Source: an uncultured Clostridia bacterium
GTDB lineage: Bacteria > Bacillota > Clostridia > Christensenellales > Aristaeellaceae
NCBI GenBank assembly: GCA_934647145.1
Contig: CAKUFB010000021.1
Span: 1-19,435, forward strand
Direction: 5' to 3'
Length of the DNA stretch: 19,435 nt
Shown: positions 1 to 6,272 of the stretch, piece after piece
How the letters are laid out: every line of letters begins with the position of its first letter
Position numbering within the stretch: the stretch's first letter is position 1
Notes under the pieces: generated by a model
The model's input: only the letters and a program-made list of their open reading frames with translations
The model's database searches: none
Told to the model about the DNA's origin: nothing
Position numbers and translations under genes: made by a program

Positions 1-51
1 GTGGGTGGGGGGGGGGGTGGCGCGGGCGTTGAGCCCGCCCTCCCCGCCCGT

Positions 52-73
52 CCGGGCCGCGCGAGCGGCCCGG
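52..73 (-). terminator. GC-rich hairpin downstream of the sialidase-like gene
   Basis: A perfect 9-bp stem (CCGGGCCGC / GCGGCCCGG) closes a four-base GCGA loop, 13 bases past the stop of the sialidase-like gene on the minus strand. A second hairpin (GCGGGC / GCCCGC, 22-38) lies just beyond it. Neither is followed by a T-run in the minus direction, so this is terminator-like by position and stability only. Confidence 0.4.
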
Positions 74-86
74 CGTACTCATTGCG

Positions 87-1184
87 TCAGGGCTTGCTGA
101 CGATCTGCAGGTCGATCGGGCGGTCGGGGTGCAGTATGTCCTCCTCGGTGAAGCTGGTGAAGAGGATTTCCCGCGCACCGCAGCGTTCGCGGTCGTATGT
201 CAGGTAGATTCTACCTTGATAAAAGTCCGCATCCGGGTAGGAGAGGTCGTCTCGTCCGTCAATCAGACGGCGATGCGGCCAGGTCGCGCCGTCGTCGTCG
301 GAGAGATAGACCGTCATATTGCGGCGGGAGCGGGAGTCGTCGTTGTTGACCAGCAGGACGCGGCCGGAGGGCGTGCGCGCGACGAACAGGCGGGTATTGG
401 CGTTGGAAAGGCCGGTTTTTTTCGCCTCCGTCCAGGTTTCGCCCCGGTCGAAGGAGGTGCTCTCGGCGATTTCGCCCACGCTGGTTCGCGCGAACAGGCG
501 GACGCTGCCGTCCCGCTTCTGATAAGCCATGGCCTCGTCGAAGGGGGTGGGCAGCTTCACCGCGCCATAGGCGTGGCGGTAGGTGCGGCCCTGGTCGAAG
601 GAAAGGCTGTAGCCATACCGGTCGGACGCCTGGTCATAGTTGAAGTTCATGTAGGCGCCGTTATCCAGTACCAGCGGCTTGCAGCGCAAAAAGCCCTTGT
701 CCAGATAGCGCGGCGCGGAGAAGACCGGCTCGTCGGCGTCCGGATCGTCGCATACGCTGACCCATTCGGCGTGCGTCCAGTCGTCGAACACGAAGCCGTC
801 CACCGCCCAGCCGGTGTAGCCTGGCTCGGCCGGGTGCGTGTTGTTCTGCACCCAGAACACGAACAGCCGTCCGTCCGGCGCGGTCCACAGCTGTATGTCC
901 AGCGCCTGAACCCAGCGCTGCCTGTCGCTCGGAATGACCAGCAGCGGCCTGCTCCAGGTTTTGCCCAGGTCGTCGCTGCGCACCAGCAGGTTAAAATTGT
1001 CCATATGCGGCTCTCTGTCGCCGCCTGAATACCAGCCCAGATAGATGCGGCCGCCGCGGGTGATGGCGATCGTCGGGCAGCCCTGGAAGAGCCTTTGATG
1101 CTCGTCGACATAGCGCGCCTCGGTCGGATGCATGATCAGCTCGCAGGGGATGGCTGCCGCGGTCTGAGGTTTTCTGTTCTTCAT
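87..1184 (-). CDS. Sialidase-like Asp-box (BNR repeat) protein
   Basis: The 365-residue product looks like a six-bladed beta-propeller of the sialidase superfamily, which as a family cleaves terminal sialic acids or related sugars from glycans. Four Asp-box motifs are visible, counted from the ATG start: SDDLGKTW (70-77), SFDQGRTY (195-202), SFDRGETW (244-251) and SDDDGATW (295-302). A C-terminal stretch with YPDADF and LTYDR is also typical of BNR-type proteins. No signal peptide is seen, so a cytoplasmic location is likely. The ATG at 1184 is chosen because AAGGAG sits 8 bases upstream. An in-frame GTG at 1193 overlaps that ribosome binding site and is unlikely. The gene is transcribed alone from a good promoter at 1227-1255 and diverges from the hydrolase/ABC operon. 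Exact substrate, and whether it is a true exo-sialidase, cannot be decided here. Confidence 0.8.
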   Translation of the reverse strand: MKNRKPQTAAAIPCELIMHPTEARYVDEHQRLFQGCPTIAITRGGRIYLGWYSGGDREPHMDNFNLLVRSDDLGKTWSRPLLVIPSDRQRWVQALDIQLWTAPDGRLFVFWVQNNTHPAEPGYTGWAVDGFVFDDWTHAEWVSVCDDPDADEPVFSAPRYLDKGFLRCKPLVLDNGAYMNFNYDQASDRYGYSLSFDQGRTYRHAYGAVKLPTPFDEAMAYQKRDGSVRLFARTSVGEIAESTSFDRGETWTEAKKTGLSNANTRLFVARTPSGRVLLVNNDDSRSRRNMTVYLSDDDGATWPHRRLIDGRDDLSYPDADFYQGRIYLTYDRERCGAREILFTSFTEEDILHPDRPIDLQIVSKP

Positions 1185-1226
1185 ATGCTGCACTCCTTTA
1201 CCTTGCGTGTATTCGTCTGCAGGGGT

Positions 1227-1255
1227 ATTATGCCATACGGAAAAGGCCGTGTCAA
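1227..1255 (-). promoter_or_regulatory. Sigma-A promoter of the sialidase-like gene
   Basis: On the minus strand a perfect TTGACA (-35, 1250-1255) is followed after 17 bases by CATAAT (-10, 1227-1232), with a TG extended -10 just upstream. It lies about 43 bases before the ATG. Confidence 0.75.
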
Positions 1256-1322
1256 GCGCCTGAGAAAGCCGCCGCGCGGACGTTCCTCATGGCCAGGATA
1301 CTCACGTCATCATGCGGACGAC

Positions 1323-1347
1323 TTTTCCACTTTACAGGAAGTGAAAA
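1323..1347. promoter_or_regulatory. Imperfect palindrome upstream of the hydrolase/ABC operon
   Basis: TTTTCCACTT (1323-1332) and AAGTGAAAA (1339-1347) form an inverted repeat with one extra base, separated by six bases. It sits 63 bases before the start of the rightward operon, where no clear -35/-10 pair was found. It could be an operator or a small hairpin. The assignment rests on symmetry and position only. Confidence 0.3.
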
Positions 1348-1409
1348 ATAGGTTACGGTATCTGCATGAACTGAAAGCGAAATCTGACTGAAACGGAGGA
1401 AAGAGTATC

Positions 1410-2486
1410 ATGCGATTTGAAGCGGCGAAGCGCGTGCTGGATCGCGCGATTGAGCAGGGCGACCTGCCGGGCGCGTGTCTGGAGATCGGCAGCCGGGAGG
1501 GCTGCGTGTGGCGCTGCGTGGCGGGAAGCCGTTCGCTGGTGCCTGAAAGGGCGCCGCTGACCGAGAACACGCGGTTTGACATGGCGTCCTGCACCAAGGT
1601 CATGGCGACCGCCATGGCGGCGTTTCACCTGATTGAGCGGGGCGAAATCTGCCTGTGCGATACCATGTCGCAGTTTTATCCGGGACTGAGCGGGGAGGCG
1701 GGCCGCATCACGATTCGCCACCTGCTGACCCATACCAGCGGCATCGCGCCGCTGACCAGCTGCGTGGGCACGCCCCGCGAGCGCGCGGCCGAGGAGATTC
1801 TGGCGCGTCCGCTGGCCTATGAAACCGGCACGCGGGTGGGCTACGCCTGTCTGGGCTATATCGTGCTGGGCAGGCTGCTGGAAAAGGTGGCGGGCAAGCG
1901 CCTGGACGAAATGACGCGCGAGTGGGTGTACGAGCCGATGGGCATGACGCAGACCGGCTTCTGCCCGACGGGCGATGACATTGCGCCCACCGACATTGAC
2001 CGGGCGACCGGGCAGGTCTCCTGCGGCCTGGTCAACGACTACAACGCCCGCGCGCTGGGCGGAATCGTGGGCAACGCGGGGCTGTTCTCGAACCTGCGCG
2101 ACTGCGCGGCCTTTGCGCGGATGCTGCTGTGCGGCGGCGTGTACGAGGGCCGTCGAATCGTCAGCGAGGCGATGCTCAGCCTGGCCACGAAGAACCACAC
2201 CCCCGGCCTGCCCGCCTATGAGGGCGCGTCGTTCGGCCTGTCGCGCGGGCTGGGCTTTTACCAGGTATGCGCGCCGCTGAACCCGCCGGCCGAGCTGCTC
2301 AGCGGCGAGGCGTACGGCCACACCGGCTATACCGGCCCCACGCTGATCGTCGATCCGAAGCGGGATCTTTACCTGGTGCTGCTGACGAGCAGGCTGCACG
2401 TCGTCAAGGAGCAGCCGGAGGACGTCTGGCGCATCCGCAGGCGACTGACGGGCGCGATTGCGGCCGAGTGGGGAGGCATTCGATGA
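1410..2486 (+). CDS. Serine hydrolase of the beta-lactamase/S12 fold
   Basis: The 358-residue product belongs to the class C beta-lactamase-like serine hydrolases, which include esterases, D-aminopeptidases and penicillin-binding-protein relatives. The nucleophile motif S-x-x-K is SCTK at 60-63. The LLTHTSG block is at 105-111, NDYNARALGG plus NAGLFS at 209-227, and the third motif is HTG at 304-306. The second motif is atypical: YAC at 145-147, where relatives usually have Y-x-N or Y-x-D. No signal peptide is present, which argues against a role in cell-wall or antibiotic chemistry outside the cell. A GGAGGA ribosome binding site lies about 9 bases before the ATG. The stop overlaps the ATG of the first permease (ATGA), so the two are translationally coupled. 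A role in processing an imported, acylated or amidated sugar is inferred. Confidence 0.85.
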   Translation: MRFEAAKRVLDRAIEQGDLPGACLEIGSREGCVWRCVAGSRSLVPERAPLTENTRFDMASCTKVMATAMAAFHLIERGEICLCDTMSQFYPGLSGEAGRITIRHLLTHTSGIAPLTSCVGTPRERAAEEILARPLAYETGTRVGYACLGYIVLGRLLEKVAGKRLDEMTREWVYEPMGMTQTGFCPTGDDIAPTDIDRATGQVSCGLVNDYNARALGGIVGNAGLFSNLRDCAAFARMLLCGGVYEGRRIVSEAMLSLATKNHTPGLPAYEGASFGLSRGLGFYQVCAPLNPPAELLSGEAYGHTGYTGPTLIVDPKRDLYLVLLTSRLHVVKEQPEDVWRIRRRLTGAIAAEWGGIR

Positions 2487-3415
2487 ACGGTTCGTCCATG
2501 CGGAAAACCTGGCGGCGCGTCTGCCGCAGCTGGCAGCTCTACGTGTTTCTGATTCTGCCGGTGGCCTATATCCTGATCTTCTGCTATTATCCGATGGCCG
2601 GACTGCAGATCGCCTTTAAGAAGTACAACATGAGCAAGGGCATCTGGGGCAGTCCGTGGATCGGGCTGAAAAACTTTGAACGGTTTTTCGCTTCCTATCA
2701 GTGCAAGCGCATCATCAGCAACACGCTGATCCTGTCGTTTTACTCACTGCTGGCCTCCTTCCCGCTGCCGATTGCGCTGGCGCTGGGCTTGAACGCCATG
2801 CGCGGCGAGCGCTACCGCAAGTTCATCCAGAACGTGGTCTACCTGCCGCACTTCATCTCCACGATCGTGCTCATCGGCATACTCTATCAGATGATGAATC
2901 CGCGCACCGGCGTGTACGGCCTGGCCTATTCCGCGCTGCACGACGGAGCGTACGCGCCCAATATCGTGGGTCAGGCGAACAGCTTCCGGCACTTCTACGT
3001 CTGGAGCGGCGTGTGGCAGAGCATGGGCTGGAGCTCGGTGATCTATATCGCGGCGCTTTCGGGGGTGGACAGGGCGCTTCACGAGGCGGCGCAGATTGAC
3101 GGCGCGAGCCGGCTGCAGCGGCTGTGGCATGTGGACGTGCCGCACCTGCTGCCCACCGTGTCCATCATGCTGATTCTGCGCATGGGCAGCATCATGAGCG
3201 TGGGCTTTGAGAAGGTCTACCTGATGCAGAACAACCTGAACCTGCCCACCAGCGAGGTCATCTCCACCTATGTCTACAAGGTGGCCATGGCCTCGGGCAC
3301 CAGCGACTTTTCGTATTCCACGGCGATCGGCATGTTCAACTCGCTGGTCAACCTGCTGCTGATGGCCGTCGTCAACGCCATTTCGCGCCGCCTGGGCGAA
3401 GGCGGACTGTGGTGA
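2483..3415 (+). CDS. Sugar ABC transporter permease, LplB-like
   Basis: This 310-residue inner-membrane protein is one of two permease subunits of a carbohydrate ABC importer (CUT1 type, LplB-like). About six hydrophobic spans are visible, the first at about 18-38 after a basic N-terminus. The EAA loop that docks on the ATPase is EAAQIDGAS at 201-209, followed by a conserved VP-H-LLP stretch to about 224. The start at 2483 is chosen because it overlaps the stop of the upstream hydrolase and has GGGGAGG six bases before it. A longer frame opening at 2267 only reads through the hydrolase. The second permease follows 13 bases later. Typical operons of this type also carry a lipoprotein binding protein, which is absent here. 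Confidence 0.9.
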   Translation: MNGSSMRKTWRRVCRSWQLYVFLILPVAYILIFCYYPMAGLQIAFKKYNMSKGIWGSPWIGLKNFERFFASYQCKRIISNTLILSFYSLLASFPLPIALALGLNAMRGERYRKFIQNVVYLPHFISTIVLIGILYQMMNPRTGVYGLAYSALHDGAYAPNIVGQANSFRHFYVWSGVWQSMGWSSVIYIAALSGVDRALHEAAQIDGASRLQRLWHVDVPHLLPTVSIMLILRMGSIMSVGFEKVYLMQNNLNLPTSEVISTYVYKVAMASGTSDFSYSTAIGMFNSLVNLLLMAVVNAISRRLGEGGLW

Positions 3416-3428
3416 GGAGGCAGAGCAC

Positions 3429-4319
3429 ATGAAAAAACAACGAGATTCGCGCGACGACCGCATCTTTTACGCGGTCAACGCCGCGCTGCTGACCCTGATC
3501 ATGCTGGTGGTGCTGTACCCGCTGATCTTCATCGTCTCCTGCTCCTTCTCCTCGGCGCACGCCATTACCTCGGGCCGGGTGATCCTGTGGCCGGTGGACG
3601 TGACCATGCGCGGCTATAAGGCGGTGTTTGACTACCCGACCGTGCTGCGCGGCTACCTCAACACCTTCTTTTACACCTTCTCCGGCACGCTGATCAATAT
3701 CGCGCTGACCATGATCGCCGCCTATCCGCTGGCCCGGCCGCAGCTGCCCGGCCGCAAGGGCCTGATGCTGATGTTCACCTTCACCATGCTCTTTTCGGGC
3801 GGCATGATCCCCACCTACATCCTGGTGCGCGGCCTGGGCATGATCAACACGGTCTGGGCGATGATCATTCCCGGCGCGCTGTCGGTCTACAACATGATCA
3901 TCACGCGCACCTTCCTGCAGACCAACGTGCCCGCCGAGCTGCTGGAGGCCTCGCAGATCGACGGCTGCAGCGACTTTCGGTACTTCTTCAGCGTGGTGCT
4001 GCCGCTGTCCAAGGCGGTCATCGCGGTCATCACGCTCTACTACGCCGTCGGCCACTGGAACAGCTACTTCAGCGCCTTTCTGTACCTGAGCGATCAGAAG
4101 CTCTACCCGCTGCAGATCGTGCTGCGCGACATCCTGCTGGCCAACAGCTTTGACGCGTCCCTGATCGTGGACGAGGAGCTGGCCGCCGCCAAGCAGGGCC
4201 TGGCCGACCTGCTCAAGTACTCGCTGATGGTGGTCTCCAGCCTGCCCGTCATCATCATGTACCCCTTCGTGCAGAAATACTTCATTCAGGGCGTGCTGAT
4301 CGGCTCGATCAAGGGCTGA
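3429..4319 (+). CDS. Sugar ABC transporter permease, YtcP/AraQ-like
   Basis: The 296-residue product is the second permease of the CUT1-type importer, of the YtcP/AraQ kind that pairs with LplB-like subunits. It has a charged N-terminus, a first membrane span at about 16-38, and further spans across the length. The coupling loop is ELLEASQIDGCSDF at 170-183, matching the EAA motif. GAGGAGG lies 8 bases upstream of the ATG, 13 bases after the first permease stop, so the two are co-translated. The ATPase is not encoded here. In Firmicutes such importers often share a general MsmX-type ATPase, which is the likely arrangement here (inference). The substrate is unknown, but hydrolase neighbours suggest a modified oligosaccharide. 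Confidence 0.9.
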   Translation: MKKQRDSRDDRIFYAVNAALLTLIMLVVLYPLIFIVSCSFSSAHAITSGRVILWPVDVTMRGYKAVFDYPTVLRGYLNTFFYTFSGTLINIALTMIAAYPLARPQLPGRKGLMLMFTFTMLFSGGMIPTYILVRGLGMINTVWAMIIPGALSVYNMIITRTFLQTNVPAELLEASQIDGCSDFRYFFSVVLPLSKAVIAVITLYYAVGHWNSYFSAFLYLSDQKLYPLQIVLRDILLANSFDASLIVDEELAAAKQGLADLLKYSLMVVSSLPVIIMYPFVQKYFIQGVLIGSIKG

Positions 4320-4338
4320 GCTTTCGCAGCGCAAAAAG

Positions 4339-4408
4339 AACCCACGCATGATTCCGCCTTCCTTCGCCGGGTCGTTCAGACCGGCGGGGAGCGGATTGTG
4401 CGTGGGTT
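4339..4408 (-). terminator. Long hairpin terminator between convergent genes
   Basis: AACCCACGCA (4339-4348) pairs perfectly with TGCGTGGGTT (4399-4408). Inside it ATTCCGC faces GCGGATT, and CGCCGG(G)TC faces GACCGGCG around a GTTCA loop. The whole forms one 70-base imperfect hairpin. On the minus strand it is followed by TTCTTTTT, fitting termination of the small gene at 4418. It may also stop the permease operon arriving from the other side. Confidence 0.7.
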
Positions 4409-4417
4409 TGCGTATTC

Positions 4418-4774
4418 TCAGGCGTTCTTGTCCGTAAAGAGCGCGTAGCCGTAGAAGGTCAGCTCGTGGCCGTTCGCGTCCGTGCCGCGCAGCACGCATT
4501 CCGCACTCGTCTGCGGCGGGTCGCGCAGCTCCGCGCCGAAGTAAAGGTACAGCGGCGTGCCGGCGCGGGTGAGGTCGTCCGAGTCCATAAACGTCCGCAT
4601 TTCGTCGCAGGTCATCTGCAGCCTGTCGTCGATTCGGCCGTCCGCCGTGTAGAACAGCACCGTGGCCCTTTCCGGGCGGAAGGGCACGTCGCTCTCGTTT
4701 TGCACGGAGAAGGAGAACGTCCCGAAAAGCGACAAAAAGTGTTCGGGGATTTTTTTCAAAAACCCTATTGACAA
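4418..4774 (-). CDS. Small protein of unknown function, start uncertain
   Basis: No family is recognised. The frame encodes up to 118 residues, with alternating polar and hydrophobic stretches suggesting beta-strands (for example ATVLFYTADG and TPLYLYFGAEL) and no signal peptide or membrane span. The downstream hairpin with a T-run supports a real transcription unit. The start is doubtful. The farthest start is a TTG at 4774 with no ribosome binding site, and it overlaps the -35 box of the tRNA promoter on the other strand. Further in-frame candidates are a TTG at 4759 and a GTG at 4705, neither with a good binding site. The gene may be 5'-truncated, or may use a weak non-ATG start. An AT-rich TATAAT also reads leftward at 4792-4797. 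Confidence 0.5.
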   Translation of the reverse strand: MSIGFLKKIPEHFLSLFGTFSFSVQNESDVPFRPERATVLFYTADGRIDDRLQMTCDEMRTFMDSDDLTRAGTPLYLYFGAELRDPPQTSAECVLRGTDANGHELTFYGYALFTDKNA

Positions 4775-4796
4775 ATCCCGTCAGGTGGTGTATTAT
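4768..4796 (+). promoter_or_regulatory. Promoter of the tRNA operon
   Basis: A perfect TTGACA (4768-4773), exactly 17 bases, then TATTAT (4791-4796). Transcription should begin near 4803, about 37 bases before the first tRNA. This is a strong housekeeping promoter as expected for stable RNA. Confidence 0.85.
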
Positions 4797-4839
4797 ATTA
4801 CCTGTCGCCGCGAGAATGCGGCTGATGGGGGAACAACAA

Positions 4840-4915
4840 GGGAGCTTAGCTCAGCTGGGAGAGCATCTGCCTTACAAGCAGAGGGTCACAGGTTCGAGCC
4901 CTGTAGTTCCCACCA
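4840..4915 (+). tRNA. tRNA-Val (anticodon TAC)
   Basis: A 76-base cloverleaf. Acceptor GGGAGCT pairs with AGTTCCC, the anticodon stem is TCTGC/GCAGA around CTTACAA, and the T-loop is GGTTCGAGCC. The CCA end is encoded (4913-4915). It is first in a five-tRNA operon. Confidence 0.95.
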
Positions 4916-4923
4916 AAAAATGT

Positions 4924-5000
4924 GGCCCGGTAGTACAGTTGGTTAGTACGCCAGCCTGTCACGCTGGAGGTCGAGGGTTCGAGCCCCTTCCGGGTCGCCA
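4924..5000 (+). tRNA. tRNA-Asp (anticodon GTC)
   Basis: A 77-base cloverleaf. Acceptor GGCCCGG pairs with CCGGGTC (one G-U), and the anticodon stem CCAGC/GCTGG holds the loop CTGTCAC. Discriminator G and encoded CCA are present. It follows tRNA-Val after 8 bases. Confidence 0.95.
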
Positions 5001-5003
5001 TGT

Positions 5004-5079
5004 GCCTTGGTAGCTCAGCTGGTAGAGCATGTGACTGAAAATCACAGTGTCGGTGGTTCGACTCCGCCCCAAGGCACCA
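5004..5079 (+). tRNA. tRNA-Phe (anticodon GAA)
   Basis: A 76-base cloverleaf. Acceptor GCCTTGG pairs with CCAAGGC, the anticodon stem TGTGA/TCACA holds CTGAAAA, and discriminator A is followed by encoded CCA. Only three bases separate it from tRNA-Asp. Confidence 0.95.
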
Positions 5080-5082
5080 TAT

Positions 5083-5158
5083 GCGGTAGTAGCTCAGTTG
5101 GTAGAGCGCCACCTTGCCAAGGTGGAGGTCGCGAGTCCGAGCCTCGTCTACCGCTCCA
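5083..5158 (+). tRNA. tRNA-Gly (anticodon GCC)
   Basis: A 76-base cloverleaf. Acceptor GCGGTAG pairs with CTACCGC, and the anticodon stem CCACC/GGTGG holds TTGCCAA. The T-arm loop reads AGTCCGAGC rather than the usual GGTTCGA, a mild deviation. Discriminator T and encoded CCA are present. Confidence 0.93.
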
Positions 5159-5165
5159 TTTTTAA

Positions 5166-5240
5166 GGTGCCATAGCCAAGTGGTAAGGCAAAGGTCTGCA
5201 AAACCTTCATTCTCCAGTTCAAATCTGGATGGCACCTCCA
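5166..5240 (+). tRNA. tRNA-Cys (anticodon GCA)
   Basis: A 75-base cloverleaf. Acceptor GGTGCCA pairs with TGGCACC, the anticodon stem AAGGT/ACCTT holds CTGCAAA, and discriminator T is followed by encoded CCA. It is the last of the operon, directly before the terminator. Confidence 0.95.
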
Positions 5241-5250
5241 GTGTGATACG

Positions 5251-5287
5251 CCTTGTGAGTTCTGCTGCAGCTCACAAGGTATTTTTT
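5251..5287 (+). terminator. Terminator of the tRNA operon
   Basis: A perfect 9-bp stem CCTTGTGAG / CTCACAAGG (5251-5259 and 5271-5279) with an 11-base loop, followed by TATTTTTT. This is a classic intrinsic terminator. Confidence 0.9.
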
Positions 5288-5319
5288 GTTCGTCACGACA
5301 CTGCGGCTAACATATTCTT

Positions 5320-6168
5320 TCATATGTATTCGCGCTGGAGCCTGCGGTACAGGCTCGGAGAACAGCCCATCAGTTTTTTGAAGGAAAGAGAATAATAGGC
5401 TGCGCTCTCAAAGCCAACCTGCACGGCGATCTGCTCGATGCTCAGGTCTGTGTCGATCAGAAGCCCTTTGGACATGGAAATGCGGTAGTTGATCAGATAT
5501 TTATGCACCGTGATGCCCGTTGCGCCGCGCATGATGCGGTTGATGTGATTGGCGTGGTAGTTGAACGTCTCGGCCAGCTGTGCGCTGCTGATGGGTTCGC
5601 TGTAGTGCTCCTGCAGATACTGAATCAGCTGTGAAGCTGTCCGGCTGACCCGGGTGCTGGAAAGCGAACTTGAACGGATGGCCGTGATCAGAAGCTGCTT
5701 GAGCGCGCACGACGCATATTCCCGATAATGGATCTTCTGCGTGGTACAGGTATCCAGAATTTCACGCAGCTGCCGCAGGAGCACGCTCATATCATTGAGC
5801 ACGATGAAGTCGTTCAGGATCTGAGAGTCTTCGAAGCTCTCGCGGCGGGGATAGGGCGCGTCGCCCGCCTCCCGGCAGGGAAGCGGCGGAATAAAATGCC
5901 GGATACCAGAGCGCTCAAAGGTATAGTCAAAATTCAGAACGATCATTTTGAGCAGGCGGTCGGACGTGATCTGATACGGGATTCCGGTGTTGATCAGGAC
6001 GAAGGTTCGCTCCCGCATGGAAAACGTCTCGCCCTGAACGGCGATGCTTCCGCTGCCGGAGAGCACATAGAAAATGCGGCTGTCGCCCGGGCAGACGCGC
6101 TTTCCGGTCGGACTATACGTCAGTTCCTGCGCGAAGCGGATAAACGGACAGGCCTCGCAAAGCAGCAT
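5320..6168 (-). CDS. AraC-family transcriptional regulator
   Basis: The 282-residue product is an AraC/XylS-type DNA-binding regulator. The N-terminal half (about 20-100) reads like a cupin ligand-binding domain, for example VLSGSGSIAVQGETFSMRER with INTGIPYQI. The C-terminal 100 residues carry two helix-turn-helix segments, at about 194-214 (SSAQLAETFNYHANHINRIM) and 243-265 (IEQIAVQVGFESAAYYSLSF), ending in GCSPSLYRR as the family does. The ATG at 6168 is chosen because AGGAGGTGAT, a full anti-16S match, lies just upstream. The frame opens as far as 6297 but has no good start there. It lies in the same direction as the Fe-S operon but is separated from it by a strong terminator. Control of that operon is possible but unproven. 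Confidence 0.88.
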   Translation of the reverse strand: MLLCEACPFIRFAQELTYSPTGKRVCPGDSRIFYVLSGSGSIAVQGETFSMRERTFVLINTGIPYQITSDRLLKMIVLNFDYTFERSGIRHFIPPLPCREAGDAPYPRRESFEDSQILNDFIVLNDMSVLLRQLREILDTCTTQKIHYREYASCALKQLLITAIRSSSLSSTRVSRTASQLIQYLQEHYSEPISSAQLAETFNYHANHINRIMRGATGITVHKYLINYRISMSKGLLIDTDLSIEQIAVQVGFESAAYYSLSFKKLMGCSPSLYRRLQREYI

Positions 6169-6189
6169 GAGCGCATCACCTCCTGTTAG

Positions 6190-6217
6190 AGTATATGATA
6201 CCAGCGAAATTCCCCAA
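6190..6217 (-). promoter_or_regulatory. Possible promoter of the AraC gene
   Basis: On the minus strand TATACT (6190-6195) is preceded after 16 bases by TTGGGG (6212-6217), just past the terminator at 6227-6260. The -35 is weak, as is common for activated promoters. The short symmetric stretch GTATCATATAC overlaps the -10. Confidence 0.45.
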
Positions 6218-6226
6218 AAACAAGAT

Positions 6227-6260
6227 AAAAGAGGAGAATGTACGCATATTCTCCTCTTTT
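6227..6260 (-). terminator. Terminator of the Fe-S protein operon
   Basis: A perfect 13-bp inverted repeat (AAAAGAGGAGAAT / ATTCTCCTCTTTT) with an 8-base loop, 12 bases after the last stop of the operon. T-runs are present on both strands, so it can act in either direction. Confidence 0.85.
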
Positions 6261-6272
6261 CGTGCAGTAAAA

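Noticed and set aside
129..1028. A long plus-strand frame opposite the sialidase-like gene
   Set aside because: There is no ribosome binding site and the composition is Val/Ala/Arg-rich. The minus strand has four Asp boxes, a promoter and a binding site.
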